Assembly: GCA_900540945.1 (NCBI GenBank)
Contig: UQHQ01000011.1
Span: forward strand, 1-47,324
Source: an uncultured Collinsella sp.
Lineage (GTDB): Bacteria; Actinomycetota; Coriobacteriia; Coriobacteriales; Coriobacteriaceae
Direction: 5' to 3'
DNA length: 47,324 nucleotides
Below, piece after piece: positions 8,102-15,729 of the stretch. The notes beneath the pieces were generated by a model. It searched no databases. It saw only the letters and a list, made by a program, of their open reading frames with translations, and had not been told where the DNA came from. The position numbers were made by a program, and so were the translations under genes. How positions within the stretch are numbered: the stretch's first letter is position 1; every line of letters begins with the position of its first letter.

Positions 8102-8920
8102 CTACTCGTAATCGTTCAGAATGTCGCCGAGCGGGTCGCCGGAGCCACCGCCCGTGCCGCCACCCTGCTTGGCCAGATCCTTAAGACCAAGGTAGATGAG
8201 GGCAAGGGAGATGCCGATGAGGCCAAGGGCGATCAGCGTGAGCTGAGGGATGGCAGCAAGGACAAAGCCGAGGATGAAGAACGGCCAGGTCTCCTTGGTG
8301 GCCATCATGTTGATGACCATGGCGTAACCGACGGAAGCGACCATGCCGCCGCCGACGGCCATGCCGCCGGACAGCCAGTCGGGCATAGCGTTAAGCGCGT
8401 TGGTAACAGCCTCGGCCGGGATAACGCACAGAAGTACTGCCGGGATGGCGATACGAAGGCCCTGCATGAGGATGGCAGCGTACTGCCAGCGCTCGATGCC
8501 GGAGAAGTCGCCCTTCTCGGCGCAACCGTCCATGGCGTGAGCGATAGCGGTAGCAATGGTACGGCAGATCATGGTCAGGAACAGACCAGCGACCGACAGC
8601 GGGACGGCGACGGCGATGGCCGCGGTAACGGCCTTGGCCGAATCAGTGGCGCCGCCGTTGAGGGCGAGCACCATGATGATCGAAGAAGCGACCGAGGCCA
8701 GAGCGGCGTCAGGCGCGACGGCGGCGCCGACGTTAGCCCAGCCAAGGGCCATCATCTGGAGCGAACCGCCCAGGAGGATGCCCTCCTGAAGGTGACCGGT
8801 TACGAGACCGATAAGCGTGCATGCCACGAGCGGCTGATGGAACTGGAACTCATCCAGAATGCCTTCCATACCGGCAAGCAACGCGACAATCGCAACAAGC
8901 AGAATAGTGATTGCAGACAT
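8102..8920 (-). CDS. manY: PTS mannose/fructose/sorbose family EIIC component
   Basis: This 272-residue polytopic membrane protein is the sugar-binding EIIC subunit. It starts with a hydrophobic helix (ITILLVAIVALLAGMEGI) and contains the family blocks FHQPLVACTLIGLVTGHL and GGSLQMMALGWANVGAAV. Several alanine- and glycine-rich helices follow, and the C-terminal tail is short and Gly-rich (GGGTGGGSGDP). The start has AAGGAGGG 12 bases upstream. It lies 18 bases after the EIIAB stop and 16 before the EIID start, in the usual X-Y-Z order. Confidence 0.92.
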   Translation of the reverse strand: MSAITILLVAIVALLAGMEGILDEFQFHQPLVACTLIGLVTGHLQEGILLGGSLQMMALGWANVGAAVAPDAALASVASSIIMVLALNGGATDSAKAVTAAIAVAVPLSVAGLFLTMICRTIATAIAHAMDGCAEKGDFSGIERWQYAAILMQGLRIAIPAVLLCVIPAEAVTNALNAMPDWLSGGMAVGGGMVASVGYAMVINMMATKETWPFFILGFVLAAIPQLTLIALGLIGISLALIYLGLKDLAKQGGGTGGGSGDPLGDILNDYE

Positions 8921-8938
8921 GTATCGGACCCTCCTTTA

Positions 8939-9928
8939 CTATGCTTGAGCGGCCAGTTCGGCCTTAGCTTTCTTCAACATGGCGTCGAGATCCTCGGAGG
9001 CATCCGAAGGAACCTTGCGGACCTCGAACTTGACGCCCTTGGCCTTGAGGGCCTCGAGGGTCTTAACGTCGTCATCGCCCATAGCGACGGCGTTGGTGAC
9101 GACGACCTTGCCCTTGGAGTGAGCCATGGAACCGATGTTGACTTCCTTGATGTCGACGCCGGCCTCGATGGCCTTGAGCAGATCCTGCGGGTTCTCGAAG
9201 AGCAGCATGGCCTTGGTGTCACCAAAACGCGTGTCCTTGACGACCTCGGCCATCTTCTTGATAGGCACGACGTTGGCATGGACTCCCGGAGGGGCAGCCT
9301 GCTCGATCATGGTCTTGCGGAGCTCGTCGTGAGCAACGCCGTCGGAAACCACGATGATGCGGTTGGGGTTGATCTGCTTGGTCCACGTGGTGGCCACCTG
9401 ACCATGCAGCAGACGGGTGTCGATACGGACGTGGGCAATCTTGATACGCCCGTCGCCGATAACCGTTCCCGGAGGGATGGCGCCTGCAGGAGCAGCGGCG
9501 GCCGCAGCCGGCTTCTTCTCCTCGGGCTCCAGAGACTCGGGCTTGACGCGCACGCCAGCCTTAGCCTCAGTCACGAGATGTTTTGCGATCGCATGTGCAG
9601 TGTTCTTTGCATCAAAGCGCTGCGAATATGCCTCGATGAGCATAGGCAGGTTGACACCGGTGACGATAGCCCAGGAATCATGGCCCTCGATGAGCCCGCT
9701 AATCTGGTTGAACGGCGTGCCGCCCCACAGATCAACGAGGAAGAGCACCTGCTCCTGGTCCTCGAAGGAAGCGATTGCTTCCTCGACCTTAGCACGGAAG
9801 TCGTCGGGGCCCATGCTCGGCTCGAGCGAGACCACGGCCACAGACGGCTGATCGCCAAAGACCATCGAGCCCGTCTGCTTGATTCCAGCTGCCAAGTCCC
9901 CGTGGCTAGCAAGAACAATACTTACCAT
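8939..9928 (-). CDS. manX: PTS mannose family EIIAB fusion
   Basis: This 329-residue cytoplasmic phosphocarrier passes phosphate from HPr to the incoming sugar. Residues 1 to about 125 are the EIIA domain, with His9 in VLASHGDLAAG. A Pro/Ala/Glu hinge (about 130-155) links to the EIIB domain from about 162, with the acceptor His175 in RIDTRLLHGQV. This matches E. coli ManX-type AB fusions in architecture and length. AGGAGG at 9936-9941 lies seven bases before ATG 9928 and only four before the in-frame GTG 9931, so the ATG is the likelier start. It is the first gene of a four-gene minus-strand operon with a 327-base non-coding stretch upstream. Confidence 0.93.
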   Translation of the reverse strand: MVSIVLASHGDLAAGIKQTGSMVFGDQPSVAVVSLEPSMGPDDFRAKVEEAIASFEDQEQVLFLVDLWGGTPFNQISGLIEGHDSWAIVTGVNLPMLIEAYSQRFDAKNTAHAIAKHLVTEAKAGVRVKPESLEPEEKKPAAAAAAPAGAIPPGTVIGDGRIKIAHVRIDTRLLHGQVATTWTKQINPNRIIVVSDGVAHDELRKTMIEQAAPPGVHANVVPIKKMAEVVKDTRFGDTKAMLLFENPQDLLKAIEAGVDIKEVNIGSMAHSKGKVVVTNAVAMGDDDVKTLEALKAKGVKFEVRKVPSDASEDLDAMLKKAKAELAAQA

Positions 9929-9998
9929 CACATAACCTCCTTTTTGTCTACGTAATTCCTACACGACATGAAAGGAGTATACCTGTTTGGTTTGTGGA

Positions 9999-10004
9999 AT
10001 TATA
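9999..10004 (-). promoter_or_regulatory. Candidate -10 element upstream of the mannose PTS operon
   Basis: The minus strand reads a consensus TATAAT about 70 bases before the manX start, in an AT-rich stretch. No good -35 hexamer sits 16-18 bases upstream, so an activator may be needed. I saw no convincing -12/-24 element of the sigma-54 type. Confidence 0.4.
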
Positions 10005-10162
10005 GCTAAATTCGTAAAAGGTTGCATTATTTGTTTAAACGTCTAAGTTTGTTACAAGTTGATTACGTTACTGCTATTTGACTCATTACCCGCCAAGGCG
10101 TCGCTTATCAAGCCATGTACTTTACAGATATAAGCAGGCTGTTCATTAATATCGATTTTAGG

Positions 10163-10180
10163 CAAGCGCGAATGCGCTTG
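10163..10180. promoter_or_regulatory. Short palindrome upstream of the PTS operon, possible operator
   Basis: CAAGCGC and GCGCTTG form perfect 7-bp arms around GAAT, in the otherwise featureless 9929-10254 gap. The position, more than 150 bases upstream of the candidate -10, suits a distal activator site if it is functional. It could equally be chance. Confidence 0.3.
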
Positions 10181-10255
10181 TACTGCCGCTACTTTGTTCA
10201 AACAGGTATGACTTGACTATTTGCGCGACTTATGATCTACGAAACCACTCAAGAA

Positions 10256-10323
10256 AGTTGCGGTGGAATAGTTCTTGTTTAAGAGCCAGAAGGCTGGATT
10301 TAGGAACTATTTCACCGCAACTT
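10256..10323. repeat. Intergenic palindrome, AGTTGCGGTG family, copy 2
   Basis: The arms AGTTGCGGTGGAATAGTTC and GAACTATTTCACCGCAACT pair over 19 bases with one mismatch, around a 30-base centre. It lies immediately past the 3' end of hypA (minus strand). See copies at 6570-6637 and 17274-17341. Confidence 0.85.
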
Positions 10324-10333
10324 ATAGGGGATC

Positions 10334-10762
10334 CTAGACGATGTGGAGGGGGTTGGCGGCATCGACGGCGTCGAGGACGTCGGAAGGGCCGTCGGGGGCA
10401 GTGTCTGCCGGCTCCTCGTCGGGGGTCTCGATCTGCTTGATCATGACCTCTTGGCCCTGGAGCAGATAGGTATCGCCGCTACCGCAATGGGGGCAGGTCT
10501 TGCCGTGCTCGACCGTCGCGTAGTCGCAGCCGCACGCCTCGCAATGCGTCACGGCCTCGACGGGCTCCACAATAAGCTCCGCGCCCTGCGCGATGGGCTT
10601 TTTATCTGCCGCCCAGCGCCAAGCGTCGAGCAGCAAGTCGGGAACGACGCCCGAGACCTCGCCCAGCAGCAGCGTGACGCTCGAAACGCGACTCACGCCA
10701 TTGGCGCGCGCCACGTTCTCGACATCGCGAATAATGTGATAGACGATTCCGAGCTCGTGCAC
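10334..10762 (-). CDS. hypA: Hydrogenase nickel-insertion protein HypA
   Basis: This 142-residue metallochaperone delivers nickel to the [NiFe]-hydrogenase large subunit together with HypB. It begins Met-His-Glu, whose His2 is the known nickel ligand. The zinc loop has the paired motifs CEACG and CPHCG. After that the protein runs about 30 residues longer than usual, with an acidic Asp/Pro/Ala tail. The start is GTG with GAAGGAA seven bases upstream. It is separated by about 27 kb from hypF-C-D-E at 38917-43978, and its upstream neighbour is the large oxidoreductase rather than a hydrogenase gene. No hypB is seen in the window. Confidence 0.92.
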   Translation of the reverse strand: MHELGIVYHIIRDVENVARANGVSRVSSVTLLLGEVSGVVPDLLLDAWRWAADKKPIAQGAELIVEPVEAVTHCEACGCDYATVEHGKTCPHCGSGDTYLLQGQEVMIKQIETPDEEPADTAPDGPSDVLDAVDAANPLHIV

Positions 10763-10796
10763 TTTTAATTCCTTCCGCCGTTCCCGTTATGGCTAC

Positions 10797-13574
10797 TTAC
10801 TTGCGACCAAATTTGATCTTGATAGCACGCTTAAGCGCATACTTGCCGAGGCTTGGGAGCTTTTGCTCGTATTTGACCATCGTGGAGCACTCGGGGCGGT
10901 CGCGATCCAGATGGATGGCGTCGAACGCACACTTGGTGGTGCACAGACCGCAGCCGATGCACTTGTTGGGGTCGACGATTGAGGCACCGCAGCCCAGGCA
11001 GCGGGCAGTCTCGGCGCGCACCTGTTCTTCGGTAAAGGTCTCAACATACTCGCTAAACGGCGCAACCTTCTCGCGCTCGCGGTCCACGTGGGCAACCTCG
11101 CGGCTCGCGTTGTCGTAGCTCTCGACCACGGCATCGTCGCGGTCGAGCGCGGTGTAGTGGCGCTGGTTGCGGCCGATGGTGAGCGTGGAGCCCGGCTGCA
11201 CAAAGCGATGGATGGACACGGCGGCCTCGTGACCGGCGGCGATGGCGTCGATGGCAAAGCTCGGACCGGTGTAGACGTCGCCGCCCACAAAGATGTCGGG
11301 CTCAGCGGTCTGATAGGTCTGGGGGTCGGCAAGAGCACCCTGGCCGCGGCCGAGCTCCACCTTGGAGCCAGCCAGCAGGTCGCCCCACACAATGGACTGG
11401 CCAATCGACATGACCACGCGGTCGGCATCGACGCGGCGCAGATCGTTCTCGTCGTACTCGGGCGCAAACCGGCCCTCGTCGTCAAAGACACGCGTGCAGC
11501 GCTTGAAGGTGACACCGCACACACGACCGGCCTCGTCCAGGTGAACCTCCTTGGGGCCCCAGCCGCAGCTGATGTGAGCGCCGTCCTCAACGGCCTCGCG
11601 ACGCTCCTCCTCGTTGGCGGGCATCTGGGCCTCGCTCTCCAGGCAGAACATCTCAACGTGCTCGGAACCCAGACGGCAGGCGTTGCGCGCGACGTCGATG
11701 GCCACGTTGCCGCCGCCCACCACGATGGTGCGGCCGGGCAGCGCGTCGATCTTGCCACTGTTGACCTCGCGCAAAAAGTCGACGGCCACGGTCACGTCCT
11801 CGGCATCCTCGCCCGGAATACCGGCGAGGCGGCCGCCCTGGCAGCCAATAGCCACGTAGAAGGCCTTAAAGCCCTGCTCGCGCAGCTCGTCGAGCGTCAC
11901 ATCGCGACCGACCTCCACGCCATAGCGGAACTCGGCACCCATCAGGCGAATGATCTCGACCTCTGCCTCGATAACGTCCTTCTCCAGCTTAAAGCTGGGA
12001 ATGCCGTAGGTGAGCATGCCGCCCGGGCGCTCGTTCTTCTCGAACACGACGGGCTTATAGCCCTTCTCGGCCAGATAGAAGGCGCAGGACAGACCGGCCG
12101 GGCCGGCACCGATGATGGCGATCTTCTGATCGAAGCCGCCGGCACGCGTCGGGGTCACCACGGGCGGGACATAGCGGGTCGTGGCATCAAGATCGCGCTG
12201 GGCGATAAACTTCTTGACCTCGTCGATAGCCACGGCGGCGTCCACACGGCCGCGGGTGCAGGCATCCTCGCAGCGGCGGTTGCACACGCGGCCGCAGATA
12301 GCGGGCAGCGGGTTCTCGCGCTTGATGAGCGCCAGCGCCTCGTCATAGCGCCCCTGTGCCGCAAGCTTCAGATAGCCCTGAACAGCAACGTGCGCGGGGC
12401 AAGCCGTCTTGCAGGGCGCGGTGCCGGACTCGTGCGTCTCGATACGGTTATCGTTGCGGTAGTTGGGCGACCACTTGGTGTGGTCCCACTTGGTGGCATC
12501 GGGCAGCTCCTGGCGCGGATACTCGGGCACCTGTCCGCCGGCCTTTTTGCTGCAGAGCTTCTGGCCGAGCTTGGCGGCACCGGCAGGGCACACCTCAACG
12601 CAGCGACCGCAGGCCACGCACTTGTCCTTCTCGACCTTGGCGACATAGGCCGAGCGCGACAGGTTGGGCGTGTTGAACAGCTGCGAGGTGCGCAGGGCGT
12701 AGCACACGTTGACGTTGCAGTTGCAGATGGCGAAGATCTTGTTCTCGCCGTCGATATTGGTGATCTGGTGCACAAAGCCGTTGTCCTCGGCCTGGCGCAA
12801 AATGTCGTAGACTTCCTCGCGCGTCACATAGTGGCCGCGGTCGGTCTCGACCACATAGTCGGCCATATCGCCCACGGCAATGCACCAGTCGGCGGGGTCG
12901 TCGGCGCAGCCCTCGCCCATCACGCGACGGCTCGCGCGGCAGCTGCAGGTGCTGGCGGCATACTTACCCTCGTATTTGTCGAGCCAATGCTCGATATGCT
13001 CAATCGGCACCGAGGTGCTCGAAGCATCGATAGCCTTCTCGACCGGAATGACGTGCATGCCGATACCGGCGCCTCCGGGCGGTACCATCGGCGTGGCTTT
13101 GGACAGCGGACCCTTGGACGCCTGCTCAAAGAACTTGGCGTAGACCGGATGCTCCTCGAGCTGGCTCACGCGCATGTTGAGGAACTCGGCGGAACCCGGT
13201 ACCAGCATGGGCAGCACCCACTGCTTGGCGCGCTCGGGATTTTCCCAGTTGTACTCGAGCAGGCCCGTGTAGCTCATGTCGTCGAGCATCTTCTCGATCT
13301 GGGCCTCGGGCATGCCGGTGAGCTTGACCATCTCGGGCAGCGTATAGGGACGGCGCATCTTCATCTTGCAGAGCACCTCGGCCTGCTCGTCGGTCGCGGC
13401 CTCGGCAAATGACCAGTACTCGTAGCCCAGCAGCTCGTCGCGATGCAGCAGACGGTTGGTGCAGTGCTCGCACAGCTTGACAATTGCCTCGCGCGGATGC
13501 TCCGGCAGCGGCGGCACGAACTCCGAACCGATATCGGGCTCGGTGTAGCTAATTCCCGGTCCGTTGAGAATCAT
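10797..13574 (-). CDS. Large iron-sulfur / FAD NAD(P)-linked oxidoreductase (GltD-like core)
   Basis: A 925-residue cytoplasmic, multi-cofactor electron-transfer enzyme. Residues 1 to about 330 are a Cys-rich module of no known function (CEHCTNRLL, STCSCRASRRVMGEGC, ICNCNVNVCYALR). A [4Fe-4S] motif follows (CVACGRCVEVCP). The middle resembles the glutamate synthase small subunit: the Cys cluster CKTACP, CGRVCNRRCEDAC, then the FAD fold IAIIGAGPAGLSCAFYLAEK and NAD(P) fold IVVGGGNVAIDVARNA. The C-terminus adds a ferredoxin module (CLGCG, CIGCGLCTTKCAFDAI). ATG 13574 is preferred for its AGAAGGGA site. It is divergent from a TetR gene with palindromes between, suggesting substrate-induced control. 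The substrate is unknown, and a glutamate synthase role is unlikely because no large subunit is adjacent. Confidence 0.82.
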   Translation of the reverse strand: MILNGPGISYTEPDIGSEFVPPLPEHPREAIVKLCEHCTNRLLHRDELLGYEYWSFAEAATDEQAEVLCKMKMRRPYTLPEMVKLTGMPEAQIEKMLDDMSYTGLLEYNWENPERAKQWVLPMLVPGSAEFLNMRVSQLEEHPVYAKFFEQASKGPLSKATPMVPPGGAGIGMHVIPVEKAIDASSTSVPIEHIEHWLDKYEGKYAASTCSCRASRRVMGEGCADDPADWCIAVGDMADYVVETDRGHYVTREEVYDILRQAEDNGFVHQITNIDGENKIFAICNCNVNVCYALRTSQLFNTPNLSRSAYVAKVEKDKCVACGRCVEVCPAGAAKLGQKLCSKKAGGQVPEYPRQELPDATKWDHTKWSPNYRNDNRIETHESGTAPCKTACPAHVAVQGYLKLAAQGRYDEALALIKRENPLPAICGRVCNRRCEDACTRGRVDAAVAIDEVKKFIAQRDLDATTRYVPPVVTPTRAGGFDQKIAIIGAGPAGLSCAFYLAEKGYKPVVFEKNERPGGMLTYGIPSFKLEKDVIEAEVEIIRLMGAEFRYGVEVGRDVTLDELREQGFKAFYVAIGCQGGRLAGIPGEDAEDVTVAVDFLREVNSGKIDALPGRTIVVGGGNVAIDVARNACRLGSEHVEMFCLESEAQMPANEEERREAVEDGAHISCGWGPKEVHLDEAGRVCGVTFKRCTRVFDDEGRFAPEYDENDLRRVDADRVVMSIGQSIVWGDLLAGSKVELGRGQGALADPQTYQTAEPDIFVGGDVYTGPSFAIDAIAAGHEAAVSIHRFVQPGSTLTIGRNQRHYTALDRDDAVVESYDNASREVAHVDREREKVAPFSEYVETFTEEQVRAETARCLGCGASIVDPNKCIGCGLCTTKCAFDAIHLDRDRPECSTMVKYEQKLPSLGKYALKRAIKIKFGRK

Positions 13575-13666
13575 GGTTGTCCCTTCTCTTGCCGCAGCCC
13601 GACGAGGCCGCAGCGCCCCTCTTTTTTTGCAGGTCGGGCATGCCCCATGCCGTTCACCCGCCATTG

Positions 13667-13704
13667 TTGACATTGTGTCAAAAATAGTATTGACGAACCG
13701 TCAA
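13667..13704. promoter_or_regulatory. Twin palindromic operators between the oxidoreductase and TetR genes
   Basis: Two 15-bp sites of the same design lie 23 bp apart centre to centre: TTGACATTGTGTCAA at 13667-13681 and TTGACGAACCGTCAA at 13690-13704. Each has 6-bp perfect arms (TTGACR/YGTCAA) around three bases. They are flanked by the outer pair CCGTTCAC (13650-13657) and GTGAACGG (13724-13731). The adjacent TetR-family protein is the obvious candidate ligand. Confidence 0.75.
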
Positions 13705-13762
13705 CAATATTCAAGACTGTTAGGTGAACGGTCAGGCAAAAGAGGATGAAAGGCGGCAAAAC

Positions 13763-14425
13763 ATGGGCGACAACACAGCAGATACCTCTGTGGTCGATGC
13801 CGTCCCCGCATCCGATAGCGCGGCAAAGCGCCTGACGGGCGACGAACGCCGTCGCGAGATCCTCGATGCCGTGCGCACCGTGAGTTCCGAGCTGGGCGTG
13901 TCGCATCTATCCGTCTCGGCCGTAACCAAGCGAGCCGGCTGCACGCGCTCGCTGTTCTACCACTACTTTGCCGATATGGACGCCGCCGTCACCGCCGTCA
14001 TGGACGAGGCGATCGACGGTTTTATCTCCGAGCTCGAGCAGTGGAACGCCAGCCGCAGCGTCGGTGATATCGAGGGCGCACTCGACACCGTCGCTCCGCT
14101 CTTTAAGCGACTGGTCGTGAGCGGCCGCGAGCTGCCGAGCACGCTCACCTCGAGCAGCGGTGCGCTCTACGGCGGCTTTTTGCACAACGTGGTCCAGCGC
14201 GTGGCGCAGTATATCTGCGACACCACCGTGGTGGATTTTGTCGCCCATCATGAGCTACGCATCGACCATGTCTACGAGACGTTCTACACCCTCATCATGG
14301 GGCTGTTGATGTATATCCGCACACACCCCGATGTGCCCGACGAGACGGTCAAGGAGATTATCGCCTCGACGCTCCACATCGAGGGCTATACCGCCAAGTA
14401 TCCGGAGCGCAAGCCCCAGAACTGA
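13763..14425 (+). CDS. TetR/AcrR-family transcriptional regulator
   Basis: A 220-residue one-component regulator. After a 22-residue disordered leader, the N-terminal DNA-binding domain reads GDERRREILDAVRTVSSELG, then LSVSAVTKRAGCTRSLFYHY, the classic TetR helix-turn-helix ending in the FYHYF signature. The all-helical C-terminal half is the ligand and dimerisation domain and is not recognisable by sequence. ATG 13763 is chosen for the GAAAGGCGG site seven bases upstream; an upstream GTG at 13724 lacks one and would fall inside the outer inverted repeat. It is divergent from the oxidoreductase, and the DUF5692-like gene follows after 63 bases, so it probably controls both. Confidence 0.9.
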   Translation: MGDNTADTSVVDAVPASDSAAKRLTGDERRREILDAVRTVSSELGVSHLSVSAVTKRAGCTRSLFYHYFADMDAAVTAVMDEAIDGFISELEQWNASRSVGDIEGALDTVAPLFKRLVVSGRELPSTLTSSSGALYGGFLHNVVQRVAQYICDTTVVDFVAHHELRIDHVYETFYTLIMGLLMYIRTHPDVPDETVKEIIASTLHIEGYTAKYPERKPQN

Positions 14426-14488
14426 CGCCATTTGGCCAAACTGCCCGCGATCAGAAGAGGGGCCGCGGGCGTGTGAAAGGAGAGCAGC

Positions 14489-15496
14489 ATGCTGTTCGAT
14501 GTTTGGGGTAGCGATACCCTTATCCACTGGGCCGGCTGGGCCATGGTCTTTATTGGCCTGATCGTGCTCAACGAGGTCGGCCGCCGCACCAAGCTGGGCG
14601 CGGCAATCATCTTTGGCGTTGCTCCGCTGGCCATGACCATCTACTGCGTCGCCATCGCCGTCGGCGTTTCGCAGGGTGCCGAGTGGGCGCTCACCAACCC
14701 CACCCATGTGTACCAGAACAGCTGGTTCCACTACGCCAAGGTATACGCGGCGCTGGCCGGTTGCTGGGGCTTCATTGCCATTAAGTACCAGTGGGGCAAG
14801 ATCGGCAAGGCGCATTGGTTCCGCGCATGGCCGTTTGTGATCGTCGCTATCAACATCATGATTGCCGTCGTGTCCGATTTCGAGAGTGCCTACCACTTCT
14901 TTGTCCTGGGCCAGTCCACCTGGGTCACCTCCGAGGGTGTCACGCAGCTTGCCGGCTGGAACAACGTGTTCAACGGCATCGCCGGTCTCATCAACATCTT
15001 CTGCATGACCGGCTGGTGGAGCGTCTACGCCTCCGAGGATCAGACCGATATGCTGTGGCCCGACATGACCTGGGTCTACATCATCGCCTACGATGTCTGG
15101 AACTTCTGCTACACCTACAACTGCCTGCCCACCCACTCCTGGTTCTGCGGCTTTGCGCTGCTGCTGGCGCCCACCGTCGCCGCCTTTATCTGGAACAAGG
15201 GCGGCTGGATTCAGAACCGCGCCTTTACACTTGCTATTTGGTGCATGTTTGCCCAGGTGTTCCCGTACTTCCAGGAGGAGTCCATCTTTGTGACCCACTC
15301 CACGCTCGACCCAGGCGCCGCCACCGCGGTCTCGATTGCCGCGCTGATCGCCAACGTCGCCGCGATCATCTACATCGCCTACCGCGCCAAGAAGCTCGGT
15401 CGCAATCCCTACAAGCAGGATGTCTTTGAGGGCACCAGCGATTGGGAGAAGGCTACCGCTCGCCGCGCCAAGGTTGATTACGCGCACGCCGAGTAA
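14489..15496 (+). CDS. Polytopic membrane protein resembling DUF5692
   Basis: A 335-residue integral membrane protein with about eight to ten hydrophobic segments, strikingly rich in Trp, Tyr and Phe (for example TGWWSVYASEDQTDMLWPDM and YIIAYDVWNFCYTYNCLP). This pattern resembles the family I know as DUF5692, whose function is undescribed; I am moderately sure of that name. The C-terminal 45 residues are charged and cytoplasmic. A good site (AAAGGAG) precedes the ATG. It follows the TetR gene on the same strand and ends at a strong terminator, so the two form a short operon facing the divergent oxidoreductase. Conserved aromatic and acidic residues in the membrane would fit binding of a small organic ligand, which is speculation. 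Confidence 0.75.
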   Translation: MLFDVWGSDTLIHWAGWAMVFIGLIVLNEVGRRTKLGAAIIFGVAPLAMTIYCVAIAVGVSQGAEWALTNPTHVYQNSWFHYAKVYAALAGCWGFIAIKYQWGKIGKAHWFRAWPFVIVAINIMIAVVSDFESAYHFFVLGQSTWVTSEGVTQLAGWNNVFNGIAGLINIFCMTGWWSVYASEDQTDMLWPDMTWVYIIAYDVWNFCYTYNCLPTHSWFCGFALLLAPTVAAFIWNKGGWIQNRAFTLAIWCMFAQVFPYFQEESIFVTHSTLDPGAATAVSIAALIANVAAIIYIAYRAKKLGRNPYKQDVFEGTSDWEKATARRAKVDYAHAE

Positions 15497-15567
15497 CGCG
15501 CCTGACGCAAACATCGCTTGAGTACGAAGCCGCATAACCGGCTCCGCGCAACTCAACGCATTGCAGG

Positions 15568-15607
15568 GCCCCCGGAATGTGATTCGTTCACGTTCCGGGG
15601 GCTTTTT
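15568..15607 (+). terminator. Rho-independent terminator after the DUF5692-like gene
   Basis: GCCCCCGGAA pairs with TTCCGGGGGC around a short loop, followed by TTTTT. It closes the TetR / membrane-protein operon. Confidence 0.85.
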
Positions 15608-15729
15608 GCTGCCGCGAGGATGCGGCTAAACGATGCACTCGGGTTAAATCGGATCTTATATTTCGCATGCGCTTTATATGGCTCCATTTTTGGGTACAGT
15701 GTTGTCCCGATATTGAGCTTGGGGGATAT

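Noticed and set aside
8072..9955. A 627-codon plus-strand frame across the mannose PTS genes
   Set aside because: It spans three real minus-strand genes and their intergenic gaps, with no domain and no plausible start.
9940..10254. Sigma-54 promoter for the mannose PTS operon
   Set aside because: No convincing TGGCAC-N5-TTGC element was found on the minus strand, and no LevR-type activator gene is in the window.
11088..13412. A 774-codon open frame antisense to the oxidoreductase
   Set aside because: A composition-driven shadow. The minus-strand gene carries clear Fe-S and FAD motifs and a good start.
10797..13574. Calling the large oxidoreductase glutamate synthase small subunit (gltD)
   Set aside because: Only the central part matches. 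The protein is about twice the usual length with extra Fe-S modules, and no gltB lies nearby.
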